From: Aurantiacibacter odishensis
GTDB taxonomy: Bacteria; Pseudomonadota; Alphaproteobacteria; Sphingomonadales; Sphingomonadaceae
Assembly (NCBI RefSeq): GCF_003605195.1
Contig: NZ_QYOS01000024.1
Span: 62,001 to 126,000, forward strand
Direction: 5' to 3'
Length of the DNA: 64,000 bases
Shown: positions 34,387 to 41,034 of the stretch, piece by piece
Numbering within the stretch: position 1 is the stretch's first letter
Layout: each line of letters opens with the position of its first letter
The notes under the pieces: model-generated
Told to the model about the DNA's origin: nothing
Databases searched by the model: none
The model's input: only the letters and a program-made list of their open reading frames with translations
Translations under genes and position numbers: made by a program

Positions 34387-34812
34387 ATGACCGAAGAACA
34401 GCGCCGCGCGATCGAGGCCGATGTGACGCGCCTGATTCACCAGTATGTCTGGGCAAACGACGCGCAGGACTGGCAGCAGTGCGCTTCTCTCTACACCAAG
34501 GATGCCGTGTTCCGCCGCCCCAGCGGCGGCGACCCGGTGGCGGGACGCGACGCAATCCTGGCCAGCTTCACCGCCCGTCCTCCGCGTTCGCAGCGGCACG
34601 TGATGGCGAACACCCTGGTCGAGGTGGTGAGCGAAACCGAGGCGCGGGCGAAAAGCGTGATCGTGCTCTACATGGGCGATGCAGCGGAAGAGGGGCTGCC
34701 GGTGCAGGATCCCAAGTCTCCGCTGATCGGCACCTTCGAGGATCGCGTGGTGCTGACCGACAACGGCTGGCGCTTTGCCGAACGAACCGGCGGACTGGAC
34801 TTCAGGCCCTAG
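34387..34812 (+). CDS. SnoaL/NTF2-like protein
   Basis: 141 residues with the SnoaL-like pattern: helix (RRAIEADVTRLIHQYVWAND), ASLYTKDAVFRRPSGGDPVAGRDAI (about residues 34-58), and a terminal DNGWRFAERT. Related sphingomonad proteins include cofactor-free gamma-formaldehyde lyases that turn lignin dimers into stilbenes, so its position with marR opposite LSD1 is suggestive. Of two candidate ATGs, the one at 34387 has GAAGGA at proper spacing. Its 3' end overlaps the convergent MFS gene by 11 bp. Confidence 0.8.
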   Translation: MTEEQRRAIEADVTRLIHQYVWANDAQDWQQCASLYTKDAVFRRPSGGDPVAGRDAILASFTARPPRSQRHVMANTLVEVVSETEARAKSVIVLYMGDAAEEGLPVQDPKSPLIGTFEDRVVLTDNGWRFAERTGGLDFRP

Positions 34813-36022
34813 CTTCCGCCGCTTCACGCCGCCTGAGGGCTGCGGGCACGAGCAGGGCTATCACCACGCAGGCGAGCGCGGGCAGGGCGGCCACGCCGAG
34901 GAAGTCCTTCGGCGCGACGGAGGTTGCCAGCATCCATCCCCCCAGCGGAGGGCCGGCGAAAGCACCCAGCCGCGCCACCAGCACACCGACACCGACTGCG
35001 CTCGACAGCATCCGGGCGGGAAACAGGTAGGCGGCAAGGCCGGGCAGCACCATTCCTCCGGCATTGGCCCCGCCAACGCCCACCATCAGCAGCAGGGTCC
35101 ACCGCGCCGGGTCGGGCGCGGTCAGCCAGATCGCTGCGAAACTTGCGGCCATCGCGCCGAACAGCAGGACCAGCGTCAGCCCCTTGCGCCACCTGTCCAG
35201 CAGCAGGCTTGCGGCAATGCCGATGCCCAGGCCCGCGAGGTTCGCCACCCCGGTAATCCGCGCCGCGGCGTCCATCGTCAGGCCCGCGCCGGGCAGGACG
35301 GTGGGCAGCCAGCTGTTCAGGAGATAAAGGTTGCCCGCGTTGAAGGCGAGCATCGCTGCGAACACGGCGAAAGGGAACAGCCAGGGCGACTTGAGCAAGG
35401 CCAGTTGCGGAAGCGGTTCCTTCGCCGTTTCTTCGGAAGCTTCCCGACCTTCGCCGACACCGGGAATGCCGGGTTCGAGTATCGGCCATAGCGCGGCGGC
35501 CAGCACGATCGCAAAGGCACCGGGGACGAGGAACAGCCCCTCCCATCCCAGCAGGTCGACGATCTCGGGGGCGAGCAGCCCGGCCAGTGCGAGGCCCACG
35601 GGAATACCGGCTGAAACCACCGCCATGATGGTCGCGCGCAGACGCTGCGGCGCCAGTTCCGCCGAAAGGGCGCTGACATTGGGCAGGCAGGCCCCGAGCG
35701 CGAGGCCGGTTACCAATCGCCAGACGAGGAAGCCGGATATGGTGGTGGCGCTCGCCGTCCCGAGGGTGGAAAGCCCGGTGACGAGACATCCGGCCACGAT
35801 CAGCGTCCGTCGTCCGTAACGGTCGCCCAGCGGCGCGATCAGGGCGCCGCCTGCACCAAGGCCGATCAGCAAGGCGGTGAACACCCAGCCGAACCCGGCG
35901 GGGTCGAGGCCCAGCGCCCCCTCGAGCCGGGGAACGGCCAGCGCCATCGCGGCGATGTCGAAGCCTTCCATGATGAAGATCCCCGCCAGCAGGGCGAGGG
36001 AGAGCATGGTGCGCCCGGTCAT
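34802..36022 (-). CDS. MFS transporter, aromatic acid:H+ symporter type
   Basis: 406 residues, twelve predicted helices. Helix 1 carries MEGFDIAAMALAVP, matching the AAHS-family DGFD-type motif, and the loop 2-3 motif is GDRYGRRTLI. Transporters of this group import benzoate-, vanillate- or protocatechuate-like acids. The ATG at 36022 lies 10 bp after the stop of the tandem NTF2-like gene, so both are transcribed from the O3 promoter. Substrate inferred from family and context only. Confidence 0.85.
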   Translation of the reverse strand: MTGRTMLSLALLAGIFIMEGFDIAAMALAVPRLEGALGLDPAGFGWVFTALLIGLGAGGALIAPLGDRYGRRTLIVAGCLVTGLSTLGTASATTISGFLVWRLVTGLALGACLPNVSALSAELAPQRLRATIMAVVSAGIPVGLALAGLLAPEIVDLLGWEGLFLVPGAFAIVLAAALWPILEPGIPGVGEGREASEETAKEPLPQLALLKSPWLFPFAVFAAMLAFNAGNLYLLNSWLPTVLPGAGLTMDAAARITGVANLAGLGIGIAASLLLDRWRKGLTLVLLFGAMAASFAAIWLTAPDPARWTLLLMVGVGGANAGGMVLPGLAAYLFPARMLSSAVGVGVLVARLGAFAGPPLGGWMLATSVAPKDFLGVAALPALACVVIALLVPAALRRREAAEARA

Positions 36023-36032
36023 CCCGGCCCGC

Positions 36033-36932
36033 TCAGGCGACACGGCGCAAATCTCCGCCGCCAACCAGCGCTTCGTCGCGCCCGTCCCAAGGGGAGGGCA
36101 TGCGGTAGGGCACCGTGAGGAAATCGGCCTCGACCTGTTCGATTGCGCCGTCACGGATGCGGAAGGCTTCGGCGAGGTAGTAGCTATGCGGGCGGCGCAC
36201 CGGGCTGTTTGCCGTGGTGCCATCGGTCAGCGTGTATTCGCCGATGCGGCCCGAATGGTCGATGAAGCCGTAGGCCAGCACGATCCCGCGCTCTGTATCC
36301 ACCAGTGGGAAGCGGCGCGCGCGCAGGTCGTCGTCGTAGCGATACCAGCCGAGTGCGAACTGCTCCTCGCAGCTCAGACGCGCGACAGGCAGCGGGAAAT
36401 CGGCGTTGTTGGTGGTCTGCACCCCGTTTTCCACGCGGTTGCAGCTTGGCCAGAACTTCGTGTTGATCGTGCCGTCGTTGCGCTCGATCGTCTCGAAGTA
36501 GCCATCGGCCACGCGCACCAGTTCCGCGCGGGTGGAGCGGGCGCCATCGGGGATCAGCGCTTCCATCACCGGCTTGCGCTCGAAATGCTGCGGTCCAAAG
36601 GGGAAGCCCTCGTCCTTGTTGCGGGCCACCACGGTCTCGATGCCGGTGATCTGCCCGCTCGCCACTTCCAGCCGGACGCACGCGGGGTTCAGCGCGTCGG
36701 TTTCCTCCACCGCGGTGAACACGGCCACCTGTCCGCGAGAAGGTTCCGCAAAGCGCAGGTCGTAATCGTGCCTGGCGGTGATCGTGTTCCACAGCCCGTC
36801 GCCCACGGCTAGTCGCACGTTGTTTTCGGTATTGAAGACGCCCGGCGCAATCGGCGCGCGCGACGGGTCCCTGGCGACGAGCGCCGCCAGATAGGCGTCC
36901 AGAACGCCGTACAATTCCTCACGACTGGCCAA
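36033..36932 (-). CDS. Two-domain NTF2-like protein of unknown function
   Basis: 299 residues, apparently two related halves. Each begins with a helix of the form ELxxVxDxYxxxxxxxD (about residues 6-22 and 139-155) followed by a beta-rich part, as in NTF2/SnoaL proteins; the second half contains CNRVENGVQTTNN and a long strand region with RGIVLAYGFIDHSG. It resembles DUF8021-type proteins. No signal peptide. It is the first gene of an operon with the MFS transporter, divergent from the VAO-type oxidase with operator O3 between them. Function is unknown; a lyase or isomerase is possible. Confidence 0.65.
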   Translation of the reverse strand: MASREELYGVLDAYLAALVARDPSRAPIAPGVFNTENNVRLAVGDGLWNTITARHDYDLRFAEPSRGQVAVFTAVEETDALNPACVRLEVASGQITGIETVVARNKDEGFPFGPQHFERKPVMEALIPDGARSTRAELVRVADGYFETIERNDGTINTKFWPSCNRVENGVQTTNNADFPLPVARLSCEEQFALGWYRYDDDLRARRFPLVDTERGIVLAYGFIDHSGRIGEYTLTDGTTANSPVRRPHSYYLAEAFRIRDGAIEQVEADFLTVPYRMPSPWDGRDEALVGGGDLRRVA

Positions 36933-36976
36933 GACCCTCTCCCATAGCTTGACTCGGGGCCGTGCTACCTGAAAAG

Positions 36977-36988
36977 TAACGAACGTTA
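36977..36988. promoter_or_regulatory. Putative MarR operator O3
   Basis: TAACG-AA-CGTTA, a perfect inverted repeat, central in the 98-bp divergent gap: 44 bp from the NTF2-like start and 42 bp from the VAO-type oxidase start. Confidence 0.65.
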
Positions 36989-37030
36989 AAGTCGCGTCGA
37001 TCAGGCGCGTGGGAGAGGGACGGGAAAATT

Positions 37031-38593
37031 ATGGCGGATACACCGCTGCCACCGGGAATGTCGGCCATGCGGCTGGACGAGGCGCGCCGGGCGCTGGAAA
37101 GCGCGCTGGGTTCGGACAAGGTCTTTTTCGAGCCTCTCGACAGGCGCAGCTACCAGGACAAGTTCGCGGTGGACGATGCGCTGCATCATCCCGCGGGCGC
37201 GGTCTCGCCGGAATCGGTTGAGGAAATCCAGGCGGTGCTGGCGATTGCCAACGAATACCGCCTGCCGGTCTTCCCCATCGCGCGCGGCAAGAACCTTGGC
37301 TACGGCGGCACCGCGCCGGTGATGGCAGGCTCCGTCGTGATGGACCTGTCGCGCATGAAAAAGATTGAGTTCGATGCCGAGAACGGCACCGTCCTGCTGG
37401 AGCCGGGTGTCGGCTTCTACGATCTCTACGATTACATCCAGCGCAATAACCTGCCCTACTGGCTCTCCACCCCCGGAAACAGCTGGGGCAGCGTTATGGG
37501 CAACGCGCTGGATCGCGGCGTGGGCTACACGCCCTACGGTCAGCATACCGAGAACATCTGCGGCCTTGAAGTCGTGCTGGCCAACGGCGAAGTGGTGCGC
37601 ACCGGCATGGGCGCTTTCACCGGCGCGCCGACGTGGCAGACCTACAAGTACGGCTTCGGCCCCGCTTGGGACCAGATGTTCGTGCAGTCCAACTTCGGTA
37701 TCGTGACGAAGATGGGCATGTGGCTGATGCCCGAGCCTGAAAGCCTGATGGGCATGGACGTGGAGTTCGACCGGCCCGAGGACCTGAAAGTGATGGTCGA
37801 CACCATCGCCCCGCTGCGCCGTGAACGGCTGCTGACCCAGTCGCCCAGTATCGGCAACTGGATGCGCGCCGCTGCCGTGCTGACAACGCGCGACCAGTGG
37901 ACGGACGAGCCGGGTGCGCTGTCCGACAGCGTGATCGACGCGATCCGCCGACAGTTCAACATCGGGTGGTGGGGCGTCAGCCTGCGCCTTTACGGCCGGG
38001 AGGACGTGAACAAGGCGGCTTACAAGGTGCTGGAAGAGGCGATGGGCAATGTTGGCCCCATGTCCATTCGGCCCACATCATGGCGCAAGGGCGAACCGCT
38101 GGAATACACCGGCTGGACCGGCACGCCGATGACGTTCCCGATGCAGAACGTGAACTGGTACGGCGGGCGCGGTGGGCACATCGGCTTCTCGCCCATCATC
38201 GAGCAGGACGGCGACAAGGCGCTGGCCCAGTTCCGCCGCACCTACGCCCGCTACCAGGAATACGGCATGGACTACCAGGGCAGCTTCGCTTTCGGAGAGC
38301 GGCACATGGTCAACGTGAACGCCATGATCTTCAACAAGGACGATCCGGACATGATGGCCAAGGTCGATCCCTTCTTCCGCACGCTGGTGGCGGACGCGAA
38401 GGAGCAGGGTTACGGCGAATACCGCACGCACCTCGATTACATGGACCTTGTCGCGGATTCGTACGACTTCAATGGCGGCTCGATGAAGCGGATGAACGAG
38501 GCCGTGAAGGACGCTCTCGACCCCAACGGCATCATCGCGCCGGGCAAGAGCGGTATCTGGGGCACCCAATGGCAAGACGGAGGCGCGGCATGA
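37031..38593 (+). CDS. VAO/p-cresol-methylhydroxylase-type FAD oxidoreductase
   Basis: 520 residues. FAD-binding segment with ARGKNLGYGG (about residues 86-95) and VLLEPGVGFYDLYDY (about 120-134), and the 4-phenol oxidase C-terminus with EYRTHLDYMD and NGIIAPGKSGIW. Relatives oxidise vanillyl alcohol, eugenol, 4-alkylphenols or p-cresol at the benzylic carbon. A cytochrome c gene overlaps its stop (ATGA), so electrons probably go to cytochrome, as in p-cresol methylhydroxylase and eugenol hydroxylase, rather than directly to oxygen. No signal peptide is seen, so periplasmic export would need the partner. First gene behind O3. Confidence 0.88.
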   Translation: MADTPLPPGMSAMRLDEARRALESALGSDKVFFEPLDRRSYQDKFAVDDALHHPAGAVSPESVEEIQAVLAIANEYRLPVFPIARGKNLGYGGTAPVMAGSVVMDLSRMKKIEFDAENGTVLLEPGVGFYDLYDYIQRNNLPYWLSTPGNSWGSVMGNALDRGVGYTPYGQHTENICGLEVVLANGEVVRTGMGAFTGAPTWQTYKYGFGPAWDQMFVQSNFGIVTKMGMWLMPEPESLMGMDVEFDRPEDLKVMVDTIAPLRRERLLTQSPSIGNWMRAAAVLTTRDQWTDEPGALSDSVIDAIRRQFNIGWWGVSLRLYGREDVNKAAYKVLEEAMGNVGPMSIRPTSWRKGEPLEYTGWTGTPMTFPMQNVNWYGGRGGHIGFSPIIEQDGDKALAQFRRTYARYQEYGMDYQGSFAFGERHMVNVNAMIFNKDDPDMMAKVDPFFRTLVADAKEQGYGEYRTHLDYMDLVADSYDFNGGSMKRMNEAVKDALDPNGIIAPGKSGIWGTQWQDGGAA

Positions 38594-39018
38594 AGCGGCT
38601 GGCAACGATCGCGGGCGCTGCGGCGCTTCTCTCAGGCGCGGGCGTGGCGCTGGCGCAAAGCGCAGCGGGCATCGACGACGAGACCGAGGAAGCCGCCGCC
38701 GCGCAGGCCGGGCCACCGCCGATGCCGCAGCCCGTGACCATGGCGAAGCGCCCGGATGCGACAGGTGGAGAGGCTCTCTATGTCGAATACTGCGCCATGT
38801 GCCACACCGCGAACGGCATGGGCACCGGCCTGCTGGCGCGGCGCGTAGATACGCCGATCCTGGAAGAGCGCGACAACCTGGCAGCGGCCTACGTCATGGT
38901 TGCCGCCCGCAATGGCATCGGCAACATGCCCGCCGTGCCGCGCGGCGAACTTTCCGACGAGGATTTGCAGGCGATTGCCGATTATCTTGCCGCAGGGCCG
39001 CACGAGGTGACACCATGA
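38590..39018 (+). CDS. c-type cytochrome subunit
   Basis: 142 residues: signal peptide (cleavage after GVALAQ), a short Ala/Pro-rich linker, then a class I cytochrome c domain with CAMCH heme site and an axial Met likely in GNMPAVP. It overlaps the flavoprotein stop and the next gene's start by ATGA junctions at both ends, indicating a tightly coupled three-gene unit. It is the probable electron acceptor of the VAO-type enzyme. Confidence 0.88.
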   Translation: MKRLATIAGAAALLSGAGVALAQSAAGIDDETEEAAAAQAGPPPMPQPVTMAKRPDATGGEALYVEYCAMCHTANGMGTGLLARRVDTPILEERDNLAAAYVMVAARNGIGNMPAVPRGELSDEDLQAIADYLAAGPHEVTP

Positions 39019-39533
39019 AGGTTACGCGGCGCAATGTCATGGCGGGTGCGCTGGCGGTGCCTGCAATCGCGGCACTGGGGGAGACCGCGTGGGCGCAGCC
39101 CTCTTCCGTAGTCGGAGTCTTCGACGCGCAGCTCCCTGCCGGGCAGCGGTTCGCAAGCTTGCTGCGAGACGCCGGAAAGGGTGCTCGAACAGTAGAAGGC
39201 GACCGGATCAGGCTGGCACGCGACATTCTCGCCAGCCGCCCGCCGATGCTGGCCGGGGTCACGCGCAGCGCCGATGCCCTGCTGTTTGCCGAAGTGGCGG
39301 CAGAGTGCGGCTACGAAACGACGCTTGAGTTGCGCGGCAACCGCCTGGGCTGTTCGGGCTTCACCTGCAATCCGGATTGGAACCCGCTCAGCCGCCAGAT
39401 CGTGGGCGCGGGTGCAGATTGGCTCGGCGCATTTGCCGCTTTCGTCGCCAATCCGTCAGCACCCGTGCCCACCGCGGGCCGGGTCGATGTCGCGGCCACC
39501 GCGCTTGCCTGGTTGCTGGTGCGCCGCGCCTGA
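39015..39533 (+). CDS. Tat-exported protein of unknown function
   Basis: 172 residues beginning with a twin-arginine signal (TRRNVMAGALAVPAIAALGE, cleavage after AWA). The mature part is about 145 residues with a paired-Cys element, GCSGFTC (about residues 118-124), and no recognised cofactor motif. It is the third gene of the VAO-type flavocytochrome operon (ATGA overlap). It may help export or assemble the flavoprotein, which lacks its own signal; this is inference. Confidence 0.65.
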   Translation: MKVTRRNVMAGALAVPAIAALGETAWAQPSSVVGVFDAQLPAGQRFASLLRDAGKGARTVEGDRIRLARDILASRPPMLAGVTRSADALLFAEVAAECGYETTLELRGNRLGCSGFTCNPDWNPLSRQIVGAGADWLGAFAAFVANPSAPVPTAGRVDVAATALAWLLVRRA

Positions 39534-39536
39534 GGG

Positions 39537-40034
39537 CTACTTGCGGATGATAAGGCTGTCGGGGCGCTTGCGCGGTTTCCAGTCGCCATGGCCGGGGAAG
39601 CGTTCCAGCACCTTGCCGTCCCATAGCCGTACCACGCGCTCCCTGAAACGCCACTTCCCGTCTTCGCCTTTCACCGCGTGATCGTCGTAATAGCCGCAGA
39701 AGCGCAGTTCGTAGGGCGGCTCGTCGTGGCATTCCGTGACGAAAGCGAAGCCGCGCATTTTCACGGTGCCGTCGCCTTGCGGGAAATACTGCACCTGCGT
39801 TACGTGATGCTGCCTGCCGGGGAAGCCGGGGGCACTGGCATAGTGGTTCATCAGGCCGCGAATGCCATCGTGCCCGCGCCAGATGTCCGGGTCCTCGAAC
39901 ACTTCCTCGCGCATCTCGCAGTCGGGCGTGAAGCATTCCACCAGAGCCTCCGCATCGCCGGTGTCGAGTGCCCAGCTGTAGGCGGCGATCAGGTCTTGCA
40001 GACCCAGCCGGTCTTCGATCGAAACAGTCGTCAT
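39537..40034 (-). CDS. SnoaL/NTF2-like protein
   Basis: 165 residues. Start: DRLGLQDLIAAYSWALDTGD, then FTPDCEMREEVFEDPDIWRGHDGIRGLM (about residues 35-62) and a C-terminal half ending in WRFRERVVRLWDG. This is the SnoaL_4 pattern seen in ring-hydroxylating dioxygenase small subunits and lyases; no large subunit is nearby, so a stand-alone lyase or isomerase is more likely. It is convergent with the Tat protein gene and divergent from the NmrA-like gene with operator O4 between. Confidence 0.8.
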   Translation of the reverse strand: MTTVSIEDRLGLQDLIAAYSWALDTGDAEALVECFTPDCEMREEVFEDPDIWRGHDGIRGLMNHYASAPGFPGRQHHVTQVQYFPQGDGTVKMRGFAFVTECHDEPPYELRFCGYYDDHAVKGEDGKWRFRERVVRLWDGKVLERFPGHGDWKPRKRPDSLIIRK

Positions 40035-40061
40035 GTCTTCTCCCTCATATTGCGCCAATCG

Positions 40062-40073
40062 TAACATTCGTTA
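40062..40073. promoter_or_regulatory. Putative MarR operator O4
   Basis: TAACA-TT-CGTTA (one mismatch) in the divergent gap, 27 bp from the NTF2-like start and 52 bp from the NmrA-like GTG start. Confidence 0.6.
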
Positions 40074-40125
40074 TGATGAGCGCAAGCAGCGCGCGTACGA
40101 AAAGCGGCTGCCATGGGAGAGTTGA

Positions 40126-41034
40126 GTGGCAAGAATCATCGTTTCCGGGGCGTCCGGCCAGTTCGGCCATGCCGCCGCTTCGCAGCTTCTGGACATGGGT
40201 GAGGACGTCATCGCGCTGTCGCGCAGCACCGACAGGCTGGCGGACCTTGCCGAGCGCGGCGCCGATGTGCGCGCGGCCGATTTCGACAGTCCCGAGGGGC
40301 TGGAAGAGGCGATGGCAGGCGGGGACAAACTGCTGCTAATCTCCACCACCATGGTGGGAGAGCGCGCCCGCCAGCACGGCAATGCCATTGACGCGGCAAA
40401 GGCGGCGGGCGTGAAGCATGTGGTCTACACCTCGCTGCTTGGCGCGCGCAAACCCGGCAATCCTTCGGTCGAGGGGTTCGACCATATCGCGACCGAGGAA
40501 AAGCTGGAGCAATCGGGCATCGCTTATACGTTCCTGCGCAACAGCCTCTATGCCGAGGCCGTGGCCACCGCGATGGCGATCCCCGCGCTGGCTTCCGGCC
40601 ACAAGCCGGAGAACGCGGGCGAGGGCCGCGTGCCGGTGGTCAGCCGGGACGATTGCGTCGCCATCGCCGTCGCCGTGCTGACGCAGGAAGAGCATGAGAA
40701 CAAAGCCTACGACGTTACCGGGCCGGATCTGTGGACCCTGCCTGATGCCATGGCGCTGGTGGCACAAATGGCCGGCAAGCCCATCGAGGTGCAGCAGGTC
40801 GATGACGAGGGGATGTTCGCCTATTTCGATTCGCTGGGCGTGCCGCGCAAGTCCGCCGAGGTCGACCCCAACGGACCTATCCCGTGGGCGAGCGAGGGCA
40901 TGGTGACCTTCGGCCAGTCCATCCGTGAGGGATACATGAATATCGAATCCGATGATGTTGAGCGCATCACCGGCAAGCCGCCGCGCTCCTTGCGCTCCGT
41001 CTTCGAACAGCACCAGGGAGCCTGGCCCGCATGA
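40126..41034 (+). CDS. NmrA-like NAD(P)-binding oxidoreductase
   Basis: 302 residues from a GTG with GGGAGA upstream. N-terminal GASGQFGHAA nucleotide-binding motif (about residues 7-16), VVYTSLLGARKP (about 103) and TEEKLEQSGIAYTFLRN, the usual markers of the atypical SDR/NmrA group that includes quinone oxidoreductase 2 and phenylcoumaran benzylic ether reductase-like enzymes. The substrate is unknown, though a reductive step on a lignin dimer is conceivable. Its stop overlaps the PQQ dehydrogenase start (ATGA). Confidence 0.82.
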   Translation: MARIIVSGASGQFGHAAASQLLDMGEDVIALSRSTDRLADLAERGADVRAADFDSPEGLEEAMAGGDKLLLISTTMVGERARQHGNAIDAAKAAGVKHVVYTSLLGARKPGNPSVEGFDHIATEEKLEQSGIAYTFLRNSLYAEAVATAMAIPALASGHKPENAGEGRVPVVSRDDCVAIAVAVLTQEEHENKAYDVTGPDLWTLPDAMALVAQMAGKPIEVQQVDDEGMFAYFDSLGVPRKSAEVDPNGPIPWASEGMVTFGQSIREGYMNIESDDVERITGKPPRSLRSVFEQHQGAWPA

